DNA of 64,000 nt from NCBI RefSeq assembly GCF_000023985.1, contig NC_013156.1, positions 670,363 through 734,362 of the forward strand, in the 5' to 3' direction. Below the pieces are notes generated by a model, which did no database searches, was not told where the DNA came from, and saw only the letters and a program-made list of their open reading frames with translations. Positions 1 to 9,294 of this stretch are shown here, in pieces. Every line of letters begins with the position of its first letter. The first letter of the stretch is position 1. The position numbers and the translations under genes were made by a program. The stretch comes from Methanocaldococcus fervens AG86 (GTDB lineage: Archaea; AGJL01; Methanococci; Methanococcales; Methanocaldococcaceae).

Positions 1-819
1 AACTGGAACCCCTATACAAACATCTCTAATTCCATCAAACTCCCCATCCACGTAGGCAGATAAGGTTAATAGCCTCTTTTCATTATTTACAATACACCTA
101 ATTACGTTCAAAATAGCTGCTGCTGGTCCAAATTCAGAACCTCCTTTTAATCTAATAATCTCCTCCCCCTTTGTTTTAACATCCTCTATAATCTCATCAA
201 TAGGCAAATCCTTGAATTTTTCAAATTTGTCTATTGGAATTCCTCCGATGGATGTAGCACTCAATAAAGGAACCATGGTGTCTCCATGCTCTCCAATAAT
301 TCTTGTCCTGACTTCATCAATATGAACTCCAAAGAATTTGGCAATAGCAACCTTAAACCTCAAAGAATCTAAGTGTGTCCCTAAACCAAAAACCTGATTT
401 CTTTCAAATTTTGAATCTACTAAAGCCTTATATGTCATCACATCTACAGGATTTGTTATAACGAATATCTTTGTATCACATATTTCAGCTATTTTTTTAG
501 CATAGTTACCAACAATTTTTGCATTTATTTTTGCTAAATCCATCCTACTCATTCCCTCTTTTCTTGGAACACCACTCGTTATTATTACAACATCACTTTC
601 ATCCACGATTTTCAAATTTTCATCACTGCTAACGTATATGTTTGCATCACTCCTCGTTCCTGCTAAGGCATCGTAAATATCCTCTTTTAATCCTTCTAAT
701 TTGTTTATTGAGTGTTCCCTCCCTATCAAAACCAAATCCTTCATAAAAGGTTCTTTGGCCAATAACAAAGCTGTTGCACTCCCAACTCTACCAGAAGCTC
801 CAATAATAGAAACTTTCAT
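1..819 (-). CDS. mdh: Malate dehydrogenase (partial, C-terminus outside window)
   Basis: NAD(P)-dependent oxidation of malate to oxaloacetate, cytoplasmic; in methanogens part of the incomplete reductive citrate branch. The reverse translation opens MKVSIIGASGRVGSATALLL, a Rossmann dinucleotide-binding motif, followed by VVIITSGVPRKEGMSR, the VITNPVDVMTYKAL segment and the catalytic-histidine motif IIGEHGDTMVPLLS. These are signatures of the lactate/malate dehydrogenase family. 273 codons are present; about 35-40 residues are missing at the window edge. I recall it as the MJ0490 orthologue. It lies just downstream of hcgC on the same strand (53-bp gap). An L-lactate dehydrogenase-like specificity cannot be excluded from sequence, but a methanogen enzyme of this type is expected to act on malate. 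Confidence 0.93.
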   Translation of the reverse strand, partial: MKVSIIGASGRVGSATALLLAKEPFMKDLVLIGREHSINKLEGLKEDIYDALAGTRSDANIYVSSDENLKIVDESDVVIITSGVPRKEGMSRMDLAKINAKIVGNYAKKIAEICDTKIFVITNPVDVMTYKALVDSKFERNQVFGLGTHLDSLRFKVAIAKFFGVHIDEVRTRIIGEHGDTMVPLLSATSIGGIPIDKFEKFKDLPIDEIIEDVKTKGEEIIRLKGGSEFGPAAAILNVIRCIVNNEKRLLTLSAYVDGEFDGIRDVCIGVPV

Positions 820-872
820 ACTATCCCTCAGAAGAACTTTTATTTTAATTTATTTTTAAAATAAAATAGAAA

Positions 873-1661
873 TTAAAGTTTTTCAACAAAAGAATAGATT
901 GAATTAACGTTATTTGATAATATTTCCTCAGCCTCATCTAACACATCATTTAAGGAACTTATGGTGATTGCTGGCTGTGAAATTTCAGATAAAAATTTGT
1001 GAATATCGTTTTCATGGAAGAGAATCCCTTCATAATACCTAAGATTTGGGATTGCATATAAAACTCCATCTAAAGATGTTATTTCTCTTGAGGCATCAAC
1101 TATTGTGTCAATTGTTAAAGTCATAGTTCCAGACGTTTTTGATACTTTTGCCTTTCTGTATGTTTTTAAAATTCCTACCTTTGCCTTCTCAATAAATGGA
1201 GCTACTCTTTTGTAGGTGTTATCAGCTTCATAAATATCAACATCAAAAACTCCCTTAGGGTCTTCAACAATAACAACTTTTGGATCAAACTTGGCTAAAA
1301 ATTCTGGCTCAATTCCCCCTAATCCAGTTAAATCAACAATTAAATCAGGATTTACCTCATTTTTCATAAACTTTAATTTAAATTCATTTAAACTCAAAAA
1401 TTCTATGCTGTTATTTGAGACAAATCCTTTCATAAATTCGTAGATATCGACCAAATAAACCTTTTCAGCATATTTTGATAACTTTTGAGCTACATAATTT
1501 CCCCACAAATAAACTCCAAATACCACAACCTCCTTAAACTCTTCTCCCTCCAAAAAATTTCTAATTGCATTATATTTTTTCTTAGCTATTTCAGTAATTA
1601 TATCAATAACTCTTGTTTTTGTATCAATTGTTTTTACTGTTTCAGTTATCCCATACTTCAT
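873..1661 (-). CDS. hcgC: HcgC, FeGP-cofactor biosynthesis methyltransferase
   Basis: DUF1188-family protein of 262 residues. HcgC is known as the SAM-dependent methyltransferase that methylates the pyridinol ring of the iron-guanylylpyridinol (FeGP) cofactor of [Fe]-hydrogenase (Hmd). Visible here are a Rossmann-like core (KEVVVFGVYLWGNYVAQ, then VYLVDIYEF) and an acidic-hydrophobic middle region (DLIVDLTGLGGIEPEF) typical of the family. I start at the ATG at 1661 because GGAGGTG lies just upstream; reading on to 1709 would add a hydrophobic 16-residue tail through that ribosome-binding site. It follows hcgB by 31 bp on the same strand, so the two cofactor genes probably form an operon. Family assignment is from recall of the M. 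jannaschii MJ0488-MJ0489 pair. Confidence 0.85.
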   Translation of the reverse strand: MKYGITETVKTIDTKTRVIDIITEIAKKKYNAIRNFLEGEEFKEVVVFGVYLWGNYVAQKLSKYAEKVYLVDIYEFMKGFVSNNSIEFLSLNEFKLKFMKNEVNPDLIVDLTGLGGIEPEFLAKFDPKVVIVEDPKGVFDVDIYEADNTYKRVAPFIEKAKVGILKTYRKAKVSKTSGTMTLTIDTIVDASREITSLDGVLYAIPNLRYYEGILFHENDIHKFLSEISQPAITISSLNDVLDEAEEILSNNVNSIYSFVEKL

Positions 1662-1692
1662 AACTCCACCTCCAAACGAAAAAATATAAAAA

Positions 1693-2160
1693 TTAAATGT
1701 CAATTCCAATCCTCTTTAAAGCCTCAATTAGCTCTTTTTTTATTCTCTCCTCAATATCCTCCTTATGAATAACTGATGAAGGAGATAAAGCCGCTGTTAA
1801 AACTCTTCCCTTCTCATCCAATATTATAAGCATAGAACCAGAGCCAGGAACTCCCAATCTTCCTCTCGCAATGTATAAATCAGCTTTTTCAGTATCAACA
1901 GCCATTAATCCTTTGTTTAAAGCTGGCATTCGCGTTAAATCAGCAAATCTTGTATCTATGTTAAGCATTTTTATCTCTGCATTACAAATTCTTAACATAA
2001 TATCTCTTATTACTTTAAATTTCTTTTGATTGTTTGTAGCAACAACAATTTTTTTTGCATTAATTATCTTTTCCTGAATTTTCTTTACTTCTTCTCTTTT
2101 ATCTCCTCTTCTTGTATTGTTGATTGATTCGATGAATGCATTTTTAATTATTTCTTCCAT
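1693..2160 (-). CDS. hcgB: HcgB, FeGP-cofactor guanylyltransferase
   Basis: DUF3236-family protein of 155 residues. HcgB joins GMP to the pyridinol precursor of the FeGP cofactor of [Fe]-hydrogenase. The sequence has the family segments KKIVVATNNQKKFKVIRDIM, MPALNKGLMAVDTEKADLYI, and the glycine-rich ARGRLGVPGSGSMLIIL followed by LSPSSVIH. I choose the ATG at 2160, preceded by GAGGG. An in-frame upstream start at 2214 would read 18 residues out of the intergenic hairpin repeat at 2170-2226, so that extension is probably not coding. It is downstream of pheS and upstream of hcgC, on the same strand. Confidence 0.85.
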   Translation of the reverse strand: MEEIIKNAFIESINNTRRGDKREEVKKIQEKIINAKKIVVATNNQKKFKVIRDIMLRICNAEIKMLNIDTRFADLTRMPALNKGLMAVDTEKADLYIARGRLGVPGSGSMLIILDEKGRVLTAALSPSSVIHKEDIEERIKKELIEALKRIGIDI

Positions 2161-2169
2161 TTTAAGCCC

Positions 2170-2226
2170 TCTTATATAGAGATGTTTTGATGAAACTTTT
2201 TCTAAAAGTTTCACTAAAAGGTTGTT
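2170..2226 (-). repeat. Intergenic hairpin element, short copy (terminator-like module)
   Basis: The pheS-hcgB spacer contains a 9-bp perfect stem at 2192-2212 (GAAACTTTT, loop TCT, AAAAGTTTC), followed by the CTAAAAGGTTGTT end that recurs at 22.6, 44.6 and 20.3 kb. The pheS stop codon (2225-2227) abuts this constant end. The same hairpin follows the pcm stop codon at 22.58 kb, so a 3'-end hairpin or terminator role is possible, but this is inference. Confidence 0.65.
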
Positions 2227-3667
2227 AGACTCTCTTCAACCAGTCTAAATCGTTCTTATGCAAATCCCTAATATCAGTTAATCCACATCTCAACATAGCC
2301 AACCTACTAAACCCTATACCCCATGCTAAAACTGGTTTTTTGATGCCTATTGGATCCAAAACTTCAGGCCTAAATATTCCTGCCCCCAAAATTTCCAACC
2401 ATCCTTTTCCTTCTAAATAAACCTCTGCCTCCAATGATGGCTCAGTAAATGGGAAATAAGCTGGTCTAAATCTAACCTTCTCAAAACCTAATCTATTCAA
2501 AAATTCTTTTAAAACGCCAATTAAGTTGTTGAAATTAACGTTATCATCCATTATAATTCCTTCACACTGATAAAACTCTGGTAAGTGTTTATAATCAATA
2601 GCCTCATTCCTAAAAACCCTATCTATACAAAATACTTTATGTGGCTTGTTTTTTTCATCATCTGACAATGAAGCTAAATATCTTATAGATGATGCAGTTG
2701 TGTGAGTTCTTAAAATCAATCTCTTTGAAACATTTTCATCAAATTTATATTTCCAGCATCTTTCATGAACCTCTCTGACCTTATCCAATAAATCTTCTGA
2801 AATATCCCCAACTTTTGGATATTTTAAGAAGAAAGTGTCTTGCATCTCTCTTGCTGGATGGTCTTGTGGCTCAAAGAGCATGTCAAAGTTCCAAAACTCT
2901 GTTTCAACTATTGGACTTTTAACCTCTTTAAATCCCATTGCTAATAAAATCTCTTTAACCTCTCTGATAATTCTTGTTAATGGATGGATTTTAGCCGGAT
3001 ATACTGGCTTTGTAGGAACTTTAACATCATAAGGTCTGATATAAGCTTTTTTCCACTTTCCACTTATTATTATATCTCTTGTTAGCTGAGTTATCTCCCC
3101 TTCAATCTCAATAGGTTCTTTTATAAACTCTTTTCCTTTTTCAGTTAATTTTATCTTTATTTCTTTCTCCTCATCAAAATCTACATATCCTCTCTTTTTT
3201 AAAATCTCTATGATTTTCTTTTCCTCTTCGCTAAAGTTGTCAAAATATTTATATTCTTTAATTTTTTTCAACACTTCTTCTTCAACATCTTCGTAATCCA
3301 AGTTATCGAAAATAATTTTTCCTTTTTCAATCTTTGCTATTCCTTTTCTTTTTATGGCTCCCAAAGCTGCGTTAATCTCCTCTTTTGGTAAGATATCTTT
3401 TAAGTTTTTAATTTCAATTTCGTTTTTGTTTTGCTGTTTTAAATATTTGGCAATTTTCCTCTCTGGAAAATCCTCTTCATTGATAACCTTTACTATTTTC
3501 TTAACCTTCTCTTCTGTTTCAGCCAAACCCTTCCCTTTCAGCCATAGAGAAACTCTCAAAATCTTCTCTTTTGGCATAAATCTTTCTAATTCATTTAAAT
3601 CAAACTCTTCCCTGTTGTTATCTTGGAAAATCTTTAACAACCTCTTCTCATCTATGTGAAGTTCCAT
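2225..3667 (-). CDS. pheS: Phenylalanine--tRNA ligase alpha subunit
   Basis: Class II aminoacyl-tRNA synthetase subunit that charges tRNA-Phe as an alpha2-beta2 enzyme with PheT (not in this window). The 480-residue chain has the archaeal/eukaryotic-type N-terminal winged-helix region (about residues 1-190). The catalytic domain shows [19 protein letters not shown] (motif 1 region), [20 protein letters not shown] (motif 2) and [19 protein letters not shown] (motif 3). The start at 3667 ([11 protein letters not shown]) is favoured because GGTGAT lies just upstream; a GTG at 3676 would add three residues. It heads a same-strand run with hcgB and hcgC, and is divergent from the radical SAM gene. 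Orthologue of MJ0487. Confidence 0.95.
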   Translation of the reverse strand: MELHIDEKRLLKIFQDNNREEFDLNELERFMPKEKILRVSLWLKGKGLAETEEKVKKIVKVINEEDFPERKIAKYLKQQNKNEIEIKNLKDILPKEEINAALGAIKRKGIAKIEKGKIIFDNLDYEDVEEEVLKKIKEYKYFDNFSEEEKKIIEILKKRGYVDFDEEKEIKIKLTEKGKEFIKEPIEIEGEITQLTRDIIISGKWKKAYIRPYDVKVPTKPVYPAKIHPLTRIIREVKEILLAMGFKEVKSPIVETEFWNFDMLFEPQDHPAREMQDTFFLKYPKVGDISEDLLDKVREVHERCWKYKFDENVSKRLILRTHTTASSIRYLASLSDDEKNKPHKVFCIDRVFRNEAIDYKHLPEFYQCEGIIMDDNVNFNNLIGVLKEFLNRLGFEKVRFRPAYFPFTEPSLEAEVYLEGKGWLEILGAGIFRPEVLDPIGIKKPVLAWGIGFSRLAMLRCGLTDIRDLHKNDLDWLKRV

Positions 3668-3781
3668 AATCATCACCGCATATTCAAAATTATTATGTTT
3701 TTATAATAGCTATTTCCTTAATAAATAGATAACTCTACATCAAATTGATATTAAATGTTAGTTATTGGTTTGGGGATTGTT

Positions 3782-4738
3782 ATGTTTAACGATGAAGACA
3801 TTAAAATAATCGATGAAATTTATAAAGAAGGCTATTTATTCGCTCAATATGGAATATATGTAAAGAAAAAATTTAAAGAGAGGATTTTTAAGATTCCAGT
3901 TGATATTGGGCTTGGATGTCCACATAAAAAAAATGGAGGGTGTATTTTTTGTCCAGAAATGGGAAGGCCGATATCAGTTAAATACTGCAATGCAAAAATC
4001 CCACTAAAAGAACAGATTGAAAAACAAATGGAAAATCAAAAAAAGAAAGGATTTGAAAAATTTCACATCTACTTCTATCCTGGAACTAACACATATGCGC
4101 CAGCAGAAAAATTAAAAGAAATCTGGGATTTTTGTTTATCGTATGAGGATGTTATTGGATTGTCTATAGGAACCAGGCCAGATTGCTTAGAAAAAGAAAA
4201 ACTTGATATATTAAAGGAGTATGTTGAAAATGGCTATGATATATGGATAGATTTGGGCATTCAAAGTATGCATCAAAAAACACTTGAGATTTTAAATAGG
4301 GGGCATAACGTATCTGACACAATAAATGCAATAAAAGAATGCCATAAAAGAGGGATAAAAGTTTGTGGACATATTATTTTAGGATTGCCAGGAGAAAGTT
4401 GGAAGGAAATGATGGAGACGGCAAAAATATTATCTTTATTGGGGGTTGAATCAGTTAAGATTTACCCGTTAGTGGTTATTAAAAATACAAAATTGGAGGA
4501 GATGTATTGGATGGGAGAGTATAGAACTTTAGACGAAAAACAGTATGTGAATTTGGTTTGTGATTTTTTAGAGCATTTATCTCCTTATGTATTAATTCAA
4601 AGGCTTTCAAAGGATAAGGTTCCAGGAGAGATTAAAATTTCTCCAGAATGGGACTTAAATAGGTTTAAAGTTATGAACAGAGTAAATGAGATATTGAAAA
4701 AAAGAGGTAGCCGACAGGGAGCAAAATTTTATTTCTAA
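3782..4738 (+). CDS. Radical SAM protein, YhcC-like (TIGR01212-type)
   Basis: Predicted cytoplasmic radical SAM enzyme of 318 residues; the substrate is unknown. The cluster-binding cysteines lie in GLGCPHKKNGGCIFC (C46, C54 and C57 from the chosen start), a spacing unlike the usual CxxxCxxC and typical of the YhcC/TIGR01212 group related to Elp3. Downstream are FYPGTNTYAP, GLSIGTRPDCL and WIDLGIQSMHQKTLEILNRG, the expected TIM-barrel strands. GGGGAT precedes the ATG at 3782; an ATG at 3755 would add nine hydrophobic residues and cannot be ruled out. Divergent from pheS, with the 3' end about 45 bp before CRISPR array 1. Confidence 0.85.
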   Translation: MFNDEDIKIIDEIYKEGYLFAQYGIYVKKKFKERIFKIPVDIGLGCPHKKNGGCIFCPEMGRPISVKYCNAKIPLKEQIEKQMENQKKKGFEKFHIYFYPGTNTYAPAEKLKEIWDFCLSYEDVIGLSIGTRPDCLEKEKLDILKEYVENGYDIWIDLGIQSMHQKTLEILNRGHNVSDTINAIKECHKRGIKVCGHIILGLPGESWKEMMETAKILSLLGVESVKIYPLVVIKNTKLEEMYWMGEYRTLDEKQYVNLVCDFLEHLSPYVLIQRLSKDKVPGEIKISPEWDLNRFKVMNRVNEILKKRGSRQGAKFYF

Positions 4739-4783
4739 AAATTTCTTTTCTATTTTTATTTTATTTAATTATTCATATAACTA

Positions 4784-5892
4784 ATTTCCATACCGTTCCG
4801 ATCTGATTTTAACCCGAACGACACTAAGATATTGTGGTTTGATACAACAGTATTTCCATACCGTTCCGGTCTGATTTTAACTGTAACATTGGATTGTAAA
4901 GTTACAAAAACTAACATATTTCCATACCGTTCCGGTCTGATTTTAACATTGAAGAAATATCCGTTAACTGCAGGAAGAGAGTAATGTTTATTTCCATACC
5001 GTTCCGGTCTGATTTTAACAATATGTTATTAAACAGCTAAGAAGTGAGTATGATAAATTTCCATACCGTTCCGGTCTGATTTTAACCCACTATAAACAGC
5101 TGTAAGCTCTATACTATCATCATTTCCATACCGTTCCGGTCTGATTTTAACTTTGTTTAAGCTTCTCTTTCTTCTTTATAGCCTTTTCAGCATTTCCATA
5201 CCGTTCCGGTCTGATTTTAACTGGTTATAATACACACTCGCTCAGGTATGCGTTCATTACTATTTCCATACCGTTCCGGTCTGATTTTAACTATTTGCTC
5301 TATGTGCTGTAATGTTGCCGATTCATTTCCATACCGTTCCGGTCTGATTTTAACTCTACATAAACTTTTGCAGTCAGAAATCTCGCTTCTGATTTCCATA
5401 CCGTTCCGGTCTGATTTTAACAAAAATCTCTCAGAGAAAATAAAAGACCTGCCGTTGCATTTCCATACCGTTCCGGTCTGATTTTAACTTAAATTCCAGC
5501 CTCTTCTCCTTCTTCTTTAACTCCTCCATTTCCATACCGTTCCGGTCTGATTTTAACAATTATATACCAGATAATGAAACAAGAAAAGAGTATGATTTCC
5601 ATACCGTTCCGGTCTGATTTTAACGGAAAAATAGCCAAGATAGATGTAGGAACAAGCAACTAATTTCCATACCGTTCCGGTCTGATTTTAACTTGGGATT
5701 ATGGTCCTTACTATCTACCAAGACCCTTAGAGGATTTCCATACCGTTCCGGTCTGATTTTAACTCATTAGCTGAAAAGCTGAAAGCACTTAAAAAGGCAA
5801 TTTCCATACCGTTCCGGTCTGATTTTAACACCTTGCAGTCATCAAATTCAAATACGCCTTCAATTTCCATACCGTTCCGGTCTGATTTTAAC
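4784..5892 (-). CRISPR. CRISPR array 1 (17 repeats, 16 spacers)
   Basis: Seventeen 30-nt repeats start at 4784, 4852, 4918, 4990, 5057, 5122, 5192, 5262, 5325, 5392, 5459, 5528, 5595, 5663, 5734, 5800 and 5863, with spacers of about 33-42 nt. Read on the minus strand each repeat begins GTTAAAATCAGACC and ends GGTATGGAAAT, resembling the ATTGAAA-like 3' end of archaeal type I repeats that forms the crRNA 5' handle. The leftmost repeat carries one change (GATC for GGTC in the printed strand), as expected for the old, leader-distal end. The leader is on the right (5893-6280). I saw no repeated spacer in this array, and no cas gene lies in the window. Confidence 0.98.
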
Positions 5893-6280
5893 AGGGCAAT
5901 TATTTGAGATAAGTATATTTTTAGCATTCTTAATATTTATGCTTTTCGTTACCTTATAAGTCGAAGGGTATTTAACCTCATTCATTTATATACCTCTGCA
6001 TACATATAAATTTTGCTTATTAGACTTAAAAAAGAATTTTAAAGCAATTATTTTTTAAAATAATAATTTTTTATTGTGGAAATCATACTTCAAAATAATT
6101 GACCAAAAACTCTTAAAAATTCCATATAATTTAATTAATCTAAATACTTAAAATTTCTAAAATAAACTTCCCTGTGAAATTCAATAAAAATTTCCAAAAT
6201 AGAAAAATAAGTTATAAAAACTAATTATTTCGAAAATAAAACTCTTTCAGCGAGATAAACACAATTTAAATATTTAAATT
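5893..6280 (-). promoter_or_regulatory. CRISPR leader 1 (long-repeat segment)
   Basis: AT-rich, gene-free segment whose reverse complement aligns nearly throughout with the leader of array 2 (46870-47255). Shared landmarks in order from the outer end are TTTATCTCG, GAGTTTTATTTT, TTTAGATTAATTAAATTATA, TTTCCACAA, a TATA-like ATTTATATG (6004-6012, minus strand), CAGAGGTATATAAA, CCCTTCGACTTATA and ATACTTATCTC next to the first repeat. It corresponds to the roughly 400-bp long repeat described beside the short repeats of M. jannaschii. It probably holds the pre-crRNA promoter and the signal for spacer acquisition. Confidence 0.85.
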
Positions 6281-6369
6281 TAATAAAAAACAAAGAATAA
6301 GAATTAAAGCATAATATTATAAAAGTTAATGCCATATCACAACATCAATAAATTGAAATGAGGGGGAAT

Positions 6370-6930
6370 ATGATTATTGGAATATTAGCAATTCAGGGAG
6401 ATGTTGAAGAGCACGAAGAGGCAGTAAAAAAAGCAGGATATGAGGCAAAGAAAGTTAAAAGAGCTGAAGATTTGGAAGGGATCGATGCGTTAATAATCCC
6501 AGGAGGGGAGAGCACAACCATAGGAAAGTTGATGAAAAAATATGGTTTATTAGAAAAAATAAAAAATTCTGATTTGCCAATATTAGGGACATGTGCAGGG
6601 ATGGTTTTGTTGTCAAAAGGTACTGGAATTAATCAAATTTTATTGGAATTGATGGATATAACGGTTAAAAGAAATGCATATGGAAGGCAGGTTGACAGCT
6701 TTGAAAAAGAAATAGAATTTAAAGATTTAGGAAAAATTTACGGTGTATTTATAAGAGCTCCAGTAGTAGATAAGATTTTAAGTGATGATGTTGAAGTTAT
6801 AGCAAGAGAGGGAGATAAAATAGTTGGAGTGAAACAAGGAAAGTATATGGCATTATCCTTCCATCCAGAACTTTCCGAAGATGGATATAAAGTTTATAAG
6901 TATTTTGTTGAAAACTGCGTAAAAAAATAA
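6370..6930 (+). CDS. pdxT: Pyridoxal 5'-phosphate synthase glutaminase subunit
   Basis: Class I glutamine amidotransferase that supplies ammonia to PdxS for pyridoxal 5'-phosphate synthesis; cytoplasmic. The chain opens [19 protein letters not shown]. It has the glutamine-binding GGESTTIG, the nucleophile in [11 protein letters not shown] (C75), and the His-Glu pair in SFHPELSED (H165, E167), so the catalytic triad is complete. Length of 186 residues is normal. I start at 6370 because GAGGGGG lies between it and an earlier in-frame ATG at 6358. pdxS is not adjacent. It follows CRISPR leader 1. Orthologue of MJ1661 (recall). Confidence 0.95.
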   Translation: MIIGILAIQGDVEEHEEAVKKAGYEAKKVKRAEDLEGIDALIIPGGESTTIGKLMKKYGLLEKIKNSDLPILGTCAGMVLLSKGTGINQILLELMDITVKRNAYGRQVDSFEKEIEFKDLGKIYGVFIRAPVVDKILSDDVEVIAREGDKIVGVKQGKYMALSFHPELSEDGYKVYKYFVENCVKK

Positions 6931-6993
6931 AATCTTTTTTACCAAATTTAATTTATTTTATTTTTCAATTTTACTAAAAGATTGCGTGAAATT

Positions 6994-9273
6994 ATGACTG
7001 CATTAATAATATGTGAAAAGCCCAGTGTTGCTAAAAAAATAGCAAACGCTTTAGGAAAAGCTAAGAAAAAAAGCATTGATGGAGTTCCATACTACGAATT
7101 AGAAAGAGATGGGAAAAAAATCATTGTTGCGAGTGCTGTTGGACATTTATTTACTTTAGTTGAGAAGGAAAATAAAGAATTTGGAACCTATCCAGTTTTT
7201 GATGTAAAATGGGTGCCCGCAAGCGTTGATAAAGGAAAAGAGTATGTAAATAAATACATAAAAGCATTAAAAAAACTGTCAAAAGAGGCAAATGAGTTCT
7301 ATGTAGCAACAGATTGGGATATTGAAGGGGAGTTAATAGGTTATCATGCATTAAAATATTGCTGTGGAAGAGAAAAAGCAAAAAGGATGAGATTTTCATC
7401 ATTAACAAAAAAAGAGATCGTTAAAGCTTTTGAAAATCCTGATGAAATTGATTATGGGTTAGTTGATGCTGGGGAGAGCAGGCATATTGTAGATTGGTAT
7501 TTTGGTATAAATTTGTCAAGGGCTTTAATGAATGCCATAAGGGCAGTGAATAGATGGAAAACAATGAGTATTGGTAGAGTCCAAGGTCCTGCATTAGCTT
7601 TTTTAACCGAAAGAGAGTTAGAAATTAAAAAATTTGTCCCAAAACCATATTGGGTTATTGAAGCTCTATTAAAGGATAATTTAAAAGCTATACATGAAAA
7701 GGAAAAATTTTGGGATGAAAAGGAAGCAAAAAATATTTATGAAAAAATAAAAGATGAAAAAACTGCCAAAGTTTTAGAAGTAAAGAAAACAAAAAGAAAG
7801 ATAAAGCCCCTTCCACCATTTGATTTGGGGACTTTACAGAGAGAGGCTTACAGCTATTTTAAAATATCTCCAAAAGAAACGCAAGAAATTGCCCAAAATT
7901 TATATGAAAAAGCTCTTATTAGTTATCCAAGGACAAGCTCTCAAAAACTTCCAAAAGATAGGAAATATTTAGAAGATATTTTAAAAATAATAAAAGAGCA
8001 TCCAATTTATGGAAAATGGGTAGGCAGAATTTTAAAAGATAATTTAAAACCAGTTGGGGGAAAGAAAGAAGATCCTGCACATCCTGCCATACATATTGTA
8101 GATGTCCCAAAGGAAGAACTTTCTGAGAAGGAGAAAAAGATTTATGATTTAATTGCAAGAAGAACTTTAGCTGCATTTTGGGATAACGCAGAGAGAGAAT
8201 ATTTAAACATAAAAATTGACATTAAAGGGGAGATATTTAAGCTATCTGGCTCAAGGACTGTAAAAGAAGGTTGGCATGAAATTTACTACTTCCCAAAATT
8301 TGATGAAGTTGAGCTACCTCCATTAAAGAAAAACGATATAATAAATATTGAAAAAATAACGATAACGAGAAAAGAAACCCAGCCACCAAAAAGATACACT
8401 GTCGCAAGCATAATTAAAGAATTAGAGAAAAAAGGATTAGGAACAAAGGCTACAAGGGCAGAGATTGTAGATAAATTAATAAAAAGAGGTTACGTTGTAG
8501 ATGAAGGTTCTTTAAAAGTAACTGACTTGGGAATTTCAGTAATTGAAACGTTAAAAAGATTCTGTCCAGAAATTATTGATGAAAAGATGACAAGAGATTT
8601 AGAGGAGAAGTTAGAAAAAATACAGTTTAGGAAAATTAAGAAAGATGATGTTTTAGAAGAAGCAGAAAAGAAATTGAGGAAGATATTGGAAGAATTTAAA
8701 AAGAAAGAGAAAGATATTGGAACTTATCTTATAAAAAACTTAGATTCCACAAATAAAAAAGCAAAAATTGTAGGAAAATGTCCAAAATGTGGGGGAGATT
8801 TAATTTTAATTAGATACAATAAAAGCAGGTTTGTTGGTTGCTCTAACTATCCTGAATGTGATGTAAAATACTCTCTACCAGATAAGGGAAGAATAAAAAT
8901 TCCAAATAAATCTTGTGAAGCTTGTAAATCACCTATCTTAAAAATCGGAGACAAGGAGGTTTGTATTAATCCAGAATGTCCTTTAAAATATGTTGAAGTT
9001 AAAGAAGAAAATAAAAAATGCCCTAAGTGCGGAGGGGATTTAATTTTAAAGAAAGGGATTTACGGAGCTTTTTATGGCTGTTCCAATTATCCAAAGTGTA
9101 AATATACTGAGCCGGTAAATAAAAAAGAGAAAGAAGTTGTTGGCAAGTGTCCAAAATGCGGGGGAGATTTAGTAATTAGAGAAGGGAAATTTGGGAAATT
9201 TGCTGGCTGTTCAAACTATCCAAAATGTAAATACACAGAAAAACTAAAAATAGTCGAAAAAGAAGAAAAATAA
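6994..9273 (+). CDS. topA: DNA topoisomerase I (type IA)
   Basis: Relaxes negatively supercoiled DNA by single-strand passage. The 759-residue protein starts with the TOPRIM domain (ALIICEKPSVAKKIANALG; acidic DWDIEGE). It carries the active-site tyrosine in LISYPRTSSQ (Y311) and the EIVDKLIKRGYV region. It ends with four cysteine clusters from about residue 590: three of the form CPKCGGDL...GCSNYPxC and one CEACKS...CINPEC, which are zinc-finger DNA-binding modules. Start at 6994 follows GTGAAATT; a TTG at 6982 is less likely. A short hairpin-repeat-like CTAAAAG precedes it. Orthologue of MJ1652. Confidence 0.95.
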   Translation: MTALIICEKPSVAKKIANALGKAKKKSIDGVPYYELERDGKKIIVASAVGHLFTLVEKENKEFGTYPVFDVKWVPASVDKGKEYVNKYIKALKKLSKEANEFYVATDWDIEGELIGYHALKYCCGREKAKRMRFSSLTKKEIVKAFENPDEIDYGLVDAGESRHIVDWYFGINLSRALMNAIRAVNRWKTMSIGRVQGPALAFLTERELEIKKFVPKPYWVIEALLKDNLKAIHEKEKFWDEKEAKNIYEKIKDEKTAKVLEVKKTKRKIKPLPPFDLGTLQREAYSYFKISPKETQEIAQNLYEKALISYPRTSSQKLPKDRKYLEDILKIIKEHPIYGKWVGRILKDNLKPVGGKKEDPAHPAIHIVDVPKEELSEKEKKIYDLIARRTLAAFWDNAEREYLNIKIDIKGEIFKLSGSRTVKEGWHEIYYFPKFDEVELPPLKKNDIINIEKITITRKETQPPKRYTVASIIKELEKKGLGTKATRAEIVDKLIKRGYVVDEGSLKVTDLGISVIETLKRFCPEIIDEKMTRDLEEKLEKIQFRKIKKDDVLEEAEKKLRKILEEFKKKEKDIGTYLIKNLDSTNKKAKIVGKCPKCGGDLILIRYNKSRFVGCSNYPECDVKYSLPDKGRIKIPNKSCEACKSPILKIGDKEVCINPECPLKYVEVKEENKKCPKCGGDLILKKGIYGAFYGCSNYPKCKYTEPVNKKEKEVVGKCPKCGGDLVIREGKFGKFAGCSNYPKCKYTEKLKIVEKEEK

Positions 9274-9294
9274 AAAAATAAATATGGTGGAATA

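Noticed and set aside
5217-5927. Open frames through CRISPR array 1 (and 47465-47856 in array 2)
   Set aside because: They translate the repeat as LKSDRNGMEI or IPFRSDFN at each unit; periodic frame openness comes from the repeats, not from coding.
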